Shown: positions 13,604 to 21,267 of the stretch, in pieces | Position numbering within the stretch: the stretch's first letter is position 1 | How the letters are laid out: every line of letters starts with the position of its first letter | DNA from: Actinomycetes bacterium | Lineage (GTDB): Bacteria > Actinomycetota > Acidimicrobiia > Acidimicrobiales > Microtrichaceae | DNA: 28,177 bases | Direction of reading: 5' to 3' | NCBI GenBank assembly: GCA_023437745.1 | Contig: JAEZFI010000158.1 | Location: 1 to 28,177, forward strand | Notes under the pieces: generated by a model | What the model was told of the DNA's origin: nothing | The model's input: the letters and a program-made list of their open reading frames with translations, nothing else | Database searches by the model: none | Program-made: the position numbers and the translations under genes

Positions 13604-15085
13604 TCAATCGTGGGTCGGCGTGTGCTCCGTGGCGCGCAGGGGCGGCGCGTCGAGCGCGCAGTGGCTGTCCGGGTGCGGCTGCTCGGCGGCCGGCACGCGG
13701 GGAGGGTTGCGGATCCCGACCCAGGAGATCACAGCGCCTGCTGCGACCAGTCCGACGCAGATCCACATCGCCGTCCGGAACCCGGCGGCGAACACGATCG
13801 GGTCCTCGTACGCCGCGCCGCTCAGCCCCGCGAGCGCCGGCAGCATGGCGATCGCCAGGAGGCCGGCGGCCCGTGCCACGGCGTTGTTCACCCCCGACGC
13901 GATGCCGGCGTGATCCGACGGCGCCGCCCCCAGCACGGTCGTGGTGAGCGGGGCGACGAACAGGGACAGGCCGGCGCCGAAGACCAGGACCGAGGGCAGC
14001 ACGCCCGTGACGTACGAGGTGCCGTCGTCGATCCGGACCATGAGCGTCAGCGAGACCGCGACGATGACGGGACCGAGCGACATGGGCAGGCGCGGGCCGA
14101 TGCGCTGCGACAGCGCGCCCGCTCGGGACGAGAACAGGAGCATGAGGACGGTGACGGGGAGCACTGCCGCGCCGGCCTCCAGCGGGCTGTACCCGAGCAC
14201 CTGCTGGAGGTGCACCGCCAGCAGGAAGAAGACGCCGCTCAGCGCCGCGTACAGCACGACCGTCGTGAGGTTCGCCGCGCTGAACTGGCGGGAGCCGAAC
14301 AGGGTGAGCGGCAGGAGCGCGAACGTGCGGCGACGTTCGAGCACGACGAACCCGGCGAGCGCCGCGACGCCGAGCACGGCCATCACGACGACCGGCGCCT
14401 CCGAGCCGCTGCCCGGCGCCTCGATGAGCGCGTAGGTGACGCCCGCCAGCCCGACGGTCACGAGGGCGGATCCCGCGATGTCGAGTCGATCCGCCATCGT
14501 GCCGCCCACCGTCTCCGGCACCCGCCGCGACGCCACGAGCACGAGGGCGGCGAGCGGGAGGTTGAGGAGGAAGATCAGGCGCCAGGACACGGCGTCCACG
14601 AGGTAGCCGCCGAAGAGCGGGCCGATCGCCGTCGCGACGCCGCTCAGCCCCGACCAGGCGCCGATCGCCCGGCCCCGGTCGTCCTCGACGAAGCTCGCCT
14701 CGATGATCGCCAGGCTGCCGGGTGTGAGCAGCGCCCCGCCGATCCCCTGCAACGCCCGCGCCGCGATCAGGGTGGTGAGGTCGGGTGCCAGTCCGCAGAG
14801 CAACGAGGCGAGGGTGAACCACGTGACGCCGAGCACGAAGATCCGACGCCGGCCGAACCGGTCGCCCAGCGCGCCGCCGAGGAGGATCAGCGACGCGAGC
14901 GTGAGCAGGTAGCCGGTGAGGACCCACTGCAGGCCGGCCACGTCGGCCCCCAGGTCCTCGCCGATGGCCGGAAGCGCGACGTTGACCACCGTCGCGTCGA
15001 GTGAGGCGATCCCCGACCCGAGGATCGTGGCCACGAGGATCCAGCGTCCTCCCGGCGTCCCGTAGCGGACGGTGCCCGCGGTCAC
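13604..15085 (-). CDS. DHA2-family (EmrB/QacA-type) MFS drug exporter
   Basis: 493 aa from the GTG at 15085, or 509 aa from the ATG at 15133. Proton-driven multidrug efflux in the cytoplasmic membrane. Seen: TM1 ASLDATVVNVALPAI with the family Asp, LQWVLTGYLLTLA, motif A GDRFGRRRIF, ARALQGIGGALLTPGSLA, and motif C SGVATAIGPLFGGYLVD followed by SWRLIFLLNLP, all hallmarks of the 14-helix DHA2 class. The later half has six to eight further helices. I prefer the GTG because the ATG would leave only five bases to the divergent CHAD gene and would bury the palindrome at 15089-15104 in coding sequence; neither start has a strong ribosome site. Substrate unknown; the nearby TetR gene may regulate it. 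Confidence 0.9.
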   Translation of the reverse strand: MTAGTVRYGTPGGRWILVATILGSGIASLDATVVNVALPAIGEDLGADVAGLQWVLTGYLLTLASLILLGGALGDRFGRRRIFVLGVTWFTLASLLCGLAPDLTTLIAARALQGIGGALLTPGSLAIIEASFVEDDRGRAIGAWSGLSGVATAIGPLFGGYLVDAVSWRLIFLLNLPLAALVLVASRRVPETVGGTMADRLDIAGSALVTVGLAGVTYALIEAPGSGSEAPVVVMAVLGVAALAGFVVLERRRTFALLPLTLFGSRQFSAANLTTVVLYAALSGVFFLLAVHLQQVLGYSPLEAGAAVLPVTVLMLLFSSRAGALSQRIGPRLPMSLGPVIVAVSLTLMVRIDDGTSYVTGVLPSVLVFGAGLSLFVAPLTTTVLGAAPSDHAGIASGVNNAVARAAGLLAIAMLPALAGLSGAAYEDPIVFAAGFRTAMWICVGLVAAGAVISWVGIRNPPRVPAAEQPHPDSHCALDAPPLRATEHTPTHD

Positions 15086-15088
15086 CGC

Positions 15089-15104
15089 CGGGACGCTACT
15101 CCCG
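15089..15104. promoter_or_regulatory. DosR-like box E between the DHA2 exporter and CHAD genes
   Basis: CGGGACGCTACTCCCG is an inverted repeat with 5-bp arms that fits GGGAC-N6-CCC and matches 13 of 16 positions of the mycobacterial form CGGGACTTTAGTCCCG. Its centre is 42.5 bases upstream of the CHAD ATG at 15139, the expected activator position if that mRNA is leaderless. A convincing -10 is not visible (GAACAT at 15128-15133 is the nearest), so its function is uncertain. Confidence 0.35.
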
Positions 15105-15138
15105 AGCGCACGACCCTGCGGGTGGGCGAACATGTGCC

Positions 15139-16008
15139 ATGGAGCTCGCCGAGTTCGTCCGTGACGTCATCAGGGGCGGTGGCCTCGACCTGGTCGCCTC
15201 CGCCGCCGGGATCCGGGAGTCCCTCGACCCCGACGAGGTGCACCGGGCGCGTGTCGCGACCCGCCGGCTCCGCTCCGACCTCCGTGGGCTCCGGGGACTG
15301 CTGCTGCCCGACGAGGTGGATGCGCTCCGCGGTGAGCTCGAGTGGTTGGGCGCGCTGCTGGGCGGGGTCCGTGACCACCAGGTCCTCCTCGCCCGGATCG
15401 AGGGTGACCTGGGCGCCGGCGAGCCCGCCCTCGCCGAGCGGCTCCGTGGACGCGTCGCCGATCAGCGCGACTTCCGGGCCGGCCTGCTGCTCTCGGCGAT
15501 GGGCGGGCACCGCTACACCGACCTCCTCGACCGGCTCTCCGCCGCCGCCGACCAGCCGCCGTTCCGCGACGGCGTGGACCCCGAGGGACCAGCCGAGCCG
15601 GTGGCCCGCACGATGGCGACCACGGCGTGGGCTCGCACGGTCCGTTGGGCGGAGCACCTCGAGGGCGAGGACCTCGACGGCCCGGAGCTGGAGGCGGGCC
15701 TCCACGAGCTGCGCAAGCGGGTGAAGCGCGCCCGGTACGCCACGTCGGCGGTGCGCCCGTTCACCGGCGCACGGACGCGTCGGTTCGCCAAGGCGCTGCG
15801 CGGTCTCCAGGACGAGCTCGGAGCCATCCAGGACGCGGCGACGGCGCAGCGGTTCCTCGAACGGACGGCGCCCCGACTGGACGCAGCGTCGGCGTTCGGC
15901 GCCGGCCGGTACTGGGGGCGGATCGCGCGCGACGCGGAGTTGCGGCGGCAGGGCTGGCGTGACGACTGGGCACGCGCCGCCCGCCGGGCGCCCCGCTGGA
16001 TGAGCTGA
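15139..16008 (+). CDS. CHAD domain-containing protein
   Basis: 289 aa, the usual size of a stand-alone CHAD protein. Seen: two helical repeats carrying the conserved basic motifs, first VHRARVATRRLRSDLRGLRG (His35, Arg42, Arg43), later LHELRKRVKRARYATSAVRPF (about 191-211) and KALRGLQDELGAIQDAATA (about 220-238). These His/Arg/Lys residues line a basic pore that binds inorganic polyphosphate (family knowledge), so the protein may locate to polyphosphate granules. No CYTH phosphatase domain is fused. The ATG has no good ribosome site, so a leaderless transcript is plausible. Box E lies 35-50 bases upstream. It converges on the TadG-like gene with a four-base gap. Confidence 0.9.
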   Translation: MELAEFVRDVIRGGGLDLVASAAGIRESLDPDEVHRARVATRRLRSDLRGLRGLLLPDEVDALRGELEWLGALLGGVRDHQVLLARIEGDLGAGEPALAERLRGRVADQRDFRAGLLLSAMGGHRYTDLLDRLSAAADQPPFRDGVDPEGPAEPVARTMATTAWARTVRWAEHLEGEDLDGPELEAGLHELRKRVKRARYATSAVRPFTGARTRRFAKALRGLQDELGAIQDAATAQRFLERTAPRLDAASAFGAGRYWGRIARDAELRRQGWRDDWARAARRAPRWMS

Positions 16009-16012
16009 CCGA

Positions 16013-17623
16013 CTACTCGACGAGCGTGACGATCGGCTGGTTCGTCTGGAACCCGAACTGGAGGTCGGCGATGCCCGACTCGGTCTCGATCAGTGCCGGC
16101 TCGAACACCCAGGAGTCGACCGCCTTCACCTTCGTCGAGGAGCTGTAGAGGCGGTACATGAACACGGCCCAGAAGCGGGCGATCGGCATCGCCGTGCTCG
16201 AACCGTTCGACCAGTTCTTGATGACCGGGATCATGCCGAACCGGGGGTCGGTGACGATGCCGTTGTCGAACATCGGCCAGAACGTGGCGCTGTCGGTGAG
16301 GCTGGAGAGCTTCTGGTTCACCGTCGTGGCGTCGAGCCCGCAGGTGTTGATCAGGTAGGTCTTGGCGGCGGCGAGCGAGAACTCGGTGCCGTCGCCCGTG
16401 TTGGCGTTGATCACGCTGTTCGGGTCGATGAAGAACTCGGTCTGGGCGGCGTGGCCCTTGGAGTACGTCCCGCCGTAGTCGAAGCGGTAGCTCTTCAGGA
16501 AGCACTGGAACTTGGCGTCGCCGGTGGCCCAGGCGCTGCTGGTCGTGGCCTGCGTCGTCGGGTTGACGGTGCCGTAGAACAGCGAGCGGTACTGCGGCTT
16601 CATCCAGTAGGCGGCGTGGCGGCCGTTGATCTTCTCGCCGATCACCGTGATCGACGGGCCCGGACCCGGCGTGGTGGCCCAGTGGTTGCACCCCTCGGGG
16701 TCCGGTTGGGTGAGGTTCTCGTCGGTGATGTCGGGGCGCCGGAGCCTCCCGCAGAAGGTCGTGTCACCCGTGTCGGTGGCGATCGTCGCGTTGTCGACGA
16801 GCCCGTCGGTGAGCGGGGGCACCGCGTTGCCGGTGAACGGGATGAGGTGGTTGGCGTCCTGACCACCGGCGTTGGTGGTGTTGCACGGCGACAGCATGAG
16901 GACGTCGCAGATCCTCGGCGCCCCGGTGCCGTGGATGGAGAGGGCGTGGTCGATCCCCATCGAGTAGTTGATGCGCAGCGAGTTGGCCTGCGCGCTCGAG
17001 GTCGGCAGGTGGAGGCTCGTGCGGCGGGCGTCGAACGAGCCGAAGTTGCCGCTCGACCGAACCGCGCACGCCGAGTCGTTGCCGCTGTTCTCGATGCAGA
17101 GGTTGCCGGCGCCCGCCGAGGTCGCGACCGTGGCGGGGATGATCCGATCGTCCCGGCGGAGGCGGGACTCGGCGACCGCGTCGGCGCTCACGGGGATCTC
17201 GTCGACGCCGAGCACGCCGGCGAACATCGTGTCCACGTCGATGTCGGGGATGCGGACGCGCACCCGGGTGAACGCCTCGTCGATCGAGATGCACGAGTTG
17301 GACACGCCGAGGTCGGGGAGCTCCGGGAGCCGGTCGGGGTCGCTGCAACCCGTCCACGCGGAGGTGGGGATGTCGAAGTTCTCCCGTGCGTAGTCCTTCA
17401 CGGTCTGCACGACCTTGGTGGGGTCGGGCAGGTCCTGGGCCCCGGCGAGCGCCGCCGCGTCGGCCGAGGCCTGCGCCTGGCGACGCTGCTGGCGGGCGTT
17501 CGCCACGTCGAGCGTGAGGGCGGCGACGGCGAGCAGGCCGAGCAGCACCAGCGCGGACAGGACGACGATGGCCCCGCGATCGGTGCGCGAGGTGCGATCG
17601 GTGCGCCGGGCCCTCAGCACCAC
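16013..17623 (-). CDS. TadG-like pilus-assembly protein with large Cys-rich ectodomain
   Basis: 536 aa. Seen: a short basic N terminus, the TadG-type membrane anchor RGAIVVLSALVLLGLLAVAA (about 17-36), then DVANARQQRRQAQASADAAA with the ADAAALAGA signature (about 40-64). A long extracytoplasmic region of about 460 residues follows, with around ten cysteines (for example GCSDP, NSCIS, NLCIE, RICDV, SPCNT, TFCGR, EGCNH, QCFL, NTCGL), which suggests disulfides. The C-terminal two-thirds has no family I recognise. The start is a GTG at 17623 (or 17620), chosen because AAGGA lies six bases before it; it overlaps the TadE-like stop by ten bases. No Tad secretion ATPase, pilin or CpaB is in the window, so these minor-pilin-like proteins may use machinery encoded elsewhere. 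Confidence 0.85.
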   Translation of the reverse strand: MVLRARRTDRTSRTDRGAIVVLSALVLLGLLAVAALTLDVANARQQRRQAQASADAAALAGAQDLPDPTKVVQTVKDYARENFDIPTSAWTGCSDPDRLPELPDLGVSNSCISIDEAFTRVRVRIPDIDVDTMFAGVLGVDEIPVSADAVAESRLRRDDRIIPATVATSAGAGNLCIENSGNDSACAVRSSGNFGSFDARRTSLHLPTSSAQANSLRINYSMGIDHALSIHGTGAPRICDVLMLSPCNTTNAGGQDANHLIPFTGNAVPPLTDGLVDNATIATDTGDTTFCGRLRRPDITDENLTQPDPEGCNHWATTPGPGPSITVIGEKINGRHAAYWMKPQYRSLFYGTVNPTTQATTSSAWATGDAKFQCFLKSYRFDYGGTYSKGHAAQTEFFIDPNSVINANTGDGTEFSLAAAKTYLINTCGLDATTVNQKLSSLTDSATFWPMFDNGIVTDPRFGMIPVIKNWSNGSSTAMPIARFWAVFMYRLYSSSTKVKAVDSWVFEPALIETESGIADLQFGFQTNQPIVTLVE

Positions 17624-18111
17624 GACCAGTCCTTCGTGGCGAAGGCCGCCTCGCTGAGGTTCGCCAGCGGTGCGTCGGTGTCGATCCGCTCGAGCCGCAT
17701 GGAGACCTTCGACGTCAGCACCCGGTTGTCCAGGAGGAACCCGAAGAGCCCGGTGATGCTGGACGCCCGGTACATGGCGCAGACCGTGACCTGGTCGCCG
17801 CTCTCGTAGTCGCCCTCGAGGCGGATCTTGATGCGGGTCCGGTTGGCGTCGAGCCCGATCCGGTGCTTCGTCACGCAGGCCGCCCGCGTGCTCGAGCTGC
17901 CGGACGTGCAGCCGTCGGTGCTCCAGTCGCTGACCACGACCTGCCGGGCCCCTTCGCGGACCCCCTGTCGCACGGAGTTGTAGTCGTTGAACGTCATCCC
18001 GAAGTCGAGCGCGCCCATCACGATGGTCAGGAACACGGGCACCACGAGCGCGAACTCGAGCAGGGCGGCGCCACGATCGTGGCGTCCTCGGGTTCGTCTG
18101 CGGTGGCTCAC
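17614..18111 (-). CDS. TadE-like pseudopilin
   Basis: 165 aa. Seen: an Arg-rich N terminus followed by the TadE domain DRGAALLEFALVVPVFLTIV (about 12-31), with the Glu five residues after the hydrophobic start that is typical of pseudopilins, then DFGMTFNDYNSVRQGVREGARQVV. The ectodomain carries four or more cysteines (GCTSG, AACVT, VCAMY and a C-terminal WSWC). It is probably processed and assembled with the TadG-like partner encoded by the overlapping next gene. The GTG at 18111 is supported by AGAGGAG eight bases before it; longer frames upstream lack a ribosome site. Just upstream (18188-18222) lie two palindromes. Confidence 0.87.
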   Translation of the reverse strand: MSHRRRTRGRHDRGAALLEFALVVPVFLTIVMGALDFGMTFNDYNSVRQGVREGARQVVVSDWSTDGCTSGSSSTRAACVTKHRIGLDANRTRIKIRLEGDYESGDQVTVCAMYRASSITGLFGFLLDNRVLTSKVSMRLERIDTDAPLANLSEAAFATKDWSWC

Positions 18112-18187
18112 GCTTGCGCTCCTCTGGTCGATCGGGCCGTCGACGCTGGTGCTGTCGACGATGCATCGCGCAACATGTGGTCGGCGT

Positions 18188-18222
18188 TTCACTGTGCGTG
18201 AACAATGGGCCGAATGGCCCAT
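18188..18222. promoter_or_regulatory. Two adjacent palindromes, one DosR-like (box D), between tadE and the sigma-factor gene
   Basis: TTCACTGTGCGTGAA (18188-18202, 5-bp arms) is followed three bases later by ATGGGCCGAATGGCCCAT (18205-18222, perfect 7-bp arms). The inner 14-mer GGGCCGAATGGCCC (18207-18220) matches box A at 12 of 14 positions. On the plus strand TACAAG (18247-18252) could be a -10 for the sigma gene, putting the box near -45; no good hexamer is seen toward tadE. The two palindromes may bind different regulators. Confidence 0.4.
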
Positions 18223-18292
18223 GCGCTGCGTGCGGCCGTGATGTCGTACAAGATGGATGGGCGACCACCGCCTGAGGATCGCCGGAGCCCGG

Positions 18293-18853
18293 ATGGACGA
18301 GCACGAGTTCGCAAGGATGCTGGCCGGTGCGCAGCGCGGCGATCCCGAGGCGGCATCCGCCCTGTTCCGTGCGTACCAGCCCCGGCTCCTGCGCTACCTG
18401 CGAGCACGCGAGCCGCGTGTCGCGGACGACCTGGCCGGCGAGGTGTGGGTGATCATCGCCCGGTCGCTCGGCGACTTCGAGGGCTCCGAGGCGGGGTTCC
18501 GGGGATGGATCTTCACGATCACCCGTCGGCGCGTGATCGAGCACCGGCGCCGTGGCGTGCGCCGGCAGACGGATCCCGTCGATCCGGACACGCTCGTCGA
18601 CCAGATGGCGGTCGAGGACCCCGCCGCGGAGGTCGCCGTGCGGGTGGACGCCCAGGAGGCGCTCGATCTCATCGCCGAGCACCTCACCCCTCAGCAGGCG
18701 GAGGTGGTCATCCTCCGCGTCGTGGCGGACCTCGACACGGCGACCGTCGCGTCCATCCTGGGGCGGCCGGAGGGCTGGGTGCGCGTGACCCAGCATCGTG
18801 CGCTGGCGCGGCTCGCGTCGCGGCTCGGTGCGAGGTTCGAGGTAACGCCATGA
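18293..18853 (+). CDS. ECF-type RNA polymerase sigma factor (first pair)
   Basis: 186 aa. Seen: sigma region 2 (ALFRAYQPRLLRYLRARE, ADDLAGEVWVIIARSLGDFE, GFRGWIFTITRRRVIEHRRR; about 20-97) and region 4 (LTPQQAEVVILRVVADLDTATVASILGRPEGWVRVTQHRAL; about 130-172) joined by a linker with no region 3, as in ECF sigmas. It directs RNA polymerase to stress- or envelope-specific promoters. The ATG at 18293 has CGGAG five bases before it; an in-frame ATG at 18257 lacks a ribosome site. Its stop overlaps the next start (ATGA), pairing it with the membrane protein that follows, probably its anti-sigma factor. Confidence 0.92.
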   Translation: MDEHEFARMLAGAQRGDPEAASALFRAYQPRLLRYLRAREPRVADDLAGEVWVIIARSLGDFEGSEAGFRGWIFTITRRRVIEHRRRGVRRQTDPVDPDTLVDQMAVEDPAAEVAVRVDAQEALDLIAEHLTPQQAEVVILRVVADLDTATVASILGRPEGWVRVTQHRALARLASRLGARFEVTP

Positions 18854-19731
18854 CCCCCTGGCGCGATCCTGACGACGTGGACGGGCACCAGATCGACGCG
18901 ACGACGGCCGAAGGCCTGCTCTCCGGTCGCCTGACGCCCGACGACGCCCCGCCGGAGCTGGCAGCGCTCGCCGCGCTCATGCAGGCGGCGCACGGGCCGG
19001 TCGCCCCGTCGGAGCTGGTGGGGCACGACGCCGCAGTCGCCGCCATGGTGTCGGCGGCGGGTGAGGAGATCGATCTGCGCCCCGGCTCACGATCGGGCTC
19101 GGCGTTGCGACGCGCTGCGTCGGCGCCACTCCTGGTCGTGATGGTGGTCGGCTTCGGTGCCGCCGTGGCCGCCGCCGCGACGGGCGCGCTCCGGGAGCCG
19201 AAACCGGACGTGGTGGTCCTCGACGACGTCGCCACCACCGTGGAGTCGACCACGGTGGCACCGACCGCCGTGGCCCCGAGCGCCGCGCCATCCACGGGCG
19301 AGGCGGCGCCCCAGCCGACCTCCGAGGCGGGACAGGGCACGTCCCCGACGACCCCCGGCGGGGATGCCGGCGACGCGCCGACCACCGAGCCCCCGCTCAT
19401 CACCGAGGCACCCGAACGGCCGTCGGTCCCGACCGTCCCGGCGGCGACCCCGGCATCGCGACCGCCCCAGCCGTCGGCGGCGACCCCCACGACCTCCCTG
19501 CTCCCCGGCAGCACCCCGGATCCGTCGGCGGGACCACCGGCCGTGACCCGAGGGATGTGCGTGGCGTTCGGGAACCGCGCCGACCCGCCCGGACGGTCGG
19601 TCGCCGCCGCGGCGCTCGCCCAGGCGGCGTCGGAGGCCGGCGTGACGGTCGAGGAGCTGTGCGCGCCGTTGCTGCAGGGTGGATCCTCGAACCCGAAGGG
19701 CTCATCGAATGAGCCTCCAGGTCGCCGTTGA
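18850..19731 (+). CDS. Single-pass membrane protein, putative anti-sigma factor
   Basis: 293 aa, coupled to the sigma gene by ATGA. Seen: a cytoplasmic N-terminal segment of about 85 residues (TAEGLLSGRLTPDDAPPELAALAALM), of the type that acts as an anti-sigma domain in actinobacterial sigma-linked genes. One membrane helix follows, LLVVMVVGFGAAVAAAATGA (about 97-116), then an extracytoplasmic Pro/Thr/Ser-rich stalk of about 110 residues and a small C-terminal domain with two cysteines (MCVAFGN, EELCAPLL). No zinc-binding HxxxCxxC motif is present, so it is not a ZAS-type anti-sigma factor. The assignment rests on position, topology and the coupled start. Confidence 0.75.
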   Translation: MTPWRDPDDVDGHQIDATTAEGLLSGRLTPDDAPPELAALAALMQAAHGPVAPSELVGHDAAVAAMVSAAGEEIDLRPGSRSGSALRRAASAPLLVVMVVGFGAAVAAAATGALREPKPDVVVLDDVATTVESTTVAPTAVAPSAAPSTGEAAPQPTSEAGQGTSPTTPGGDAGDAPTTEPPLITEAPERPSVPTVPAATPASRPPQPSAATPTTSLLPGSTPDPSAGPPAVTRGMCVAFGNRADPPGRSVAAAALAQAASEAGVTVEELCAPLLQGGSSNPKGSSNEPPGRR

Positions 19732-19810
19732 TGAGCCTCGCAGGCGCTCGCCACTGATCCCTCCGCTGGAGTCTGATGCCCCTTGGGGCGCGGATGACGA
19801 GGGAGGACAC

Positions 19811-20338
19811 GTGAGCAAGCAGGTCGCCGCGCTGGCTGCCGTGGTGGTGCTCGGCGGGACGGGAGCACCCGTCGCCGCCGCCCAGGAGCGCAGCGCTCGC
19901 CCCACGGAGGAGCACTGCGTCGTCGGCGTCACCGGTGTGCGCCGCTCGGGCGAGCTGGTGATCTCGGAGCCGGAGTGCTTCGGCACCCTCGCCGAGGCCC
20001 TGGCGGCCGTCCCGACCGTCGAGCTGGGCCCGGAGATCGCCCTCTCCCCGCTCTTCCAGGCCCAGCTCGACGCGGCATCGGTCGTGCTCTCCACGCACTT
20101 CGACGGATCGAATCGGACGGGGAGCAGCCTGACCATCGCCGGGACGGAGTGCGGCGGCGGGTACGTGAACCTCAGCTCCGCCTGGGTGAACCGCATCTCG
20201 TCCACGTCCAACGGGTGCAGCACGGTCCGATTCTTCGACGGGTTCGACAAGAGCGGTGCCACCGAGGTCACAGGCCTGAGCACGGTCAACCTCGGCGGTC
20301 TGGACAACGCCGCCAACAGCGTCCAGTACGCCACGTGA
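19811..20338 (+). CDS. Secreted beta/gamma-crystallin-like protein
   Basis: 175 aa from the GTG at 19811 (GGAGG just before it). Seen: signal peptide at residues 1-24 (VAALAAVVVLGGTGAPVAAA with cleavage before QERS), then a mature protein with four cysteines (36, 56, 114, 136). Residues about 92-175 contain repeated aromatic-Asp/Gly elements (LSTHFDGSNRTGSSLTIAG; RFFDGFDKSGATEVTG; LGGLDNAANSVQY) typical of the small secreted actinobacterial proteins related to beta/gamma crystallins and protease inhibitors of the SMPI type. Two Cys pairs would form disulfides. The role is unknown; calcium binding or protease inhibition are possible. It lies 79 bases after the anti-sigma gene; a strong hairpin follows the stop. 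Confidence 0.82.
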   Translation: MSKQVAALAAVVVLGGTGAPVAAAQERSARPTEEHCVVGVTGVRRSGELVISEPECFGTLAEALAAVPTVELGPEIALSPLFQAQLDAASVVLSTHFDGSNRTGSSLTIAGTECGGGYVNLSSAWVNRISSTSNGCSTVRFFDGFDKSGATEVTGLSTVNLGGLDNAANSVQYAT

Positions 20339-20355
20339 CGGGCGGCGGGAACGTC

Positions 20356-20391
20356 GCGGGAGGTGAGGGGTGGGGGCCTCTCGCCTCCCGC
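20356..20391 (+). terminator. Strong GC hairpin after the crystallin-like gene
   Basis: Arms 20356-20370 (GCGGGAGGTGAGGGG) and 20377-20391 (CCTCTCGCCTCCCGC) pair over about 14-15 bp counting two G-U pairs, with a six-base loop TGGGGG. There is no T-tract, as is common in GC-rich actinobacterial terminators. It starts 18 bases after the stop at 20338 and ends three bases before the GTG at 20395, so it could also attenuate the acetyltransferase gene. Confidence 0.6.
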
Positions 20392-20394
20392 GCC

Positions 20395-21267
20395 GTGGCT
20401 CTGCGCCCGGTCAGGGCGGGTGACCTCGACTGGCTCTACCAGCTGCTCACCTTCGAGGCGGGCAGCCGGTGGCGCTACTGGGGCAGGACCCCGTCGCATG
20501 CCGACTTCGCGGCCGACCTGTGGCGCGGCGTCCACGCCCAGTTCGTCGTGTGCACGGCGGACGGCGAGGCGGTCGGTCTCGTGGGGTTGGTCAACGCGAA
20601 CCACGCAGCGGCCCACTGCCACGCCTTCGCCGTGGGCGCACCCGGTCGCGGTGACGTCGTCAGCGAGGGGTTCGGGCTGCTCCTCGACTGGGCGTTCAGC
20701 GAGCTGGACTTCGACAAGGTGTGGATCGAGGCGCCCGAGTTCAACCTCGAGCAGTTCGCCGGGCTGCGACGGTTCGCCGCCGTCGAGGGGCGGCTCCGCG
20801 ACCACGACCACTGGCGCGGCCGGTTCTGGGACCTGCTCATCCTCGCGGTTGAGCGGGGCACCTGGCGCTCGGCGGCGCATGACCTGCTGGAGCGGGCGCG
20901 GGCCGACCTGGGTGCGCCCGGAGCGGACGACCCGCGCGGCGACCTGACCCGGATCCTCGCGGGTGCCTGGCCACCCGACTCGCTCGGGCGGGTGGAGCTC
21001 CGGCTCGTCCTCGAGGAGCTCGTGGCCGGCCCCGTCCCGTCGTGGCTGCTCGACCTGGTGAGCAGCGCGCCCGCCTCCGAGGTCGCTGCACACCTCGACG
21101 CGATCGTCGCCGGCCTTCGGCGCGACGCACCAGGGGATCAGCAGCTGGGGTCCATGACCGGCCGCATCGACGCATCCGGGAACGGCCAGGAGCCGTCGCT
21201 GGTGGCCTGCACGAGCGCGGCGTCGTCCGAGGTGGACATCACGGAGATGACCCGCCACGACCCGTAG
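20395..21267 (+). CDS. GNAT-family N-acetyltransferase (RimJ/RimL-like) with C-terminal extension
   Basis: 290 aa from the GTG at 20395. Seen: the GNAT opening VALRPVRAGDLDWLYQLLTF, strands around FVVCTADGEAVGLVGLVNAN, an acetyl-CoA segment GAPGRGDVVSEGFGLLLDWAF (weakly conserved relative to the usual Q/R-x-x-G-x-G/A), FDKVWIEAPEFN and DLLILAVERGTWR, together about 165 residues. A C-terminal region of about 125 residues has no recognised domain, and its last 43 codons run antisense to the anti-sigma gene at 21138. A GTG at 20335 overlapping the previous stop (GTGA) would give 310 aa but would put the hairpin inside the coding region. Substrate unknown. Confidence 0.78.
   Translation: MALRPVRAGDLDWLYQLLTFEAGSRWRYWGRTPSHADFAADLWRGVHAQFVVCTADGEAVGLVGLVNANHAAAHCHAFAVGAPGRGDVVSEGFGLLLDWAFSELDFDKVWIEAPEFNLEQFAGLRRFAAVEGRLRDHDHWRGRFWDLLILAVERGTWRSAAHDLLERARADLGAPGADDPRGDLTRILAGAWPPDSLGRVELRLVLEELVAGPVPSWLLDLVSSAPASEVAAHLDAIVAGLRRDAPGDQQLGSMTGRIDASGNGQEPSLVACTSAASSEVDITEMTRHDP

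Noticed and set aside
19778..19789. GCCCCTTGGGGC palindrome before the secreted-protein gene
   Set aside because: The two-base loop is too tight for a stable hairpin and there is no box similarity.
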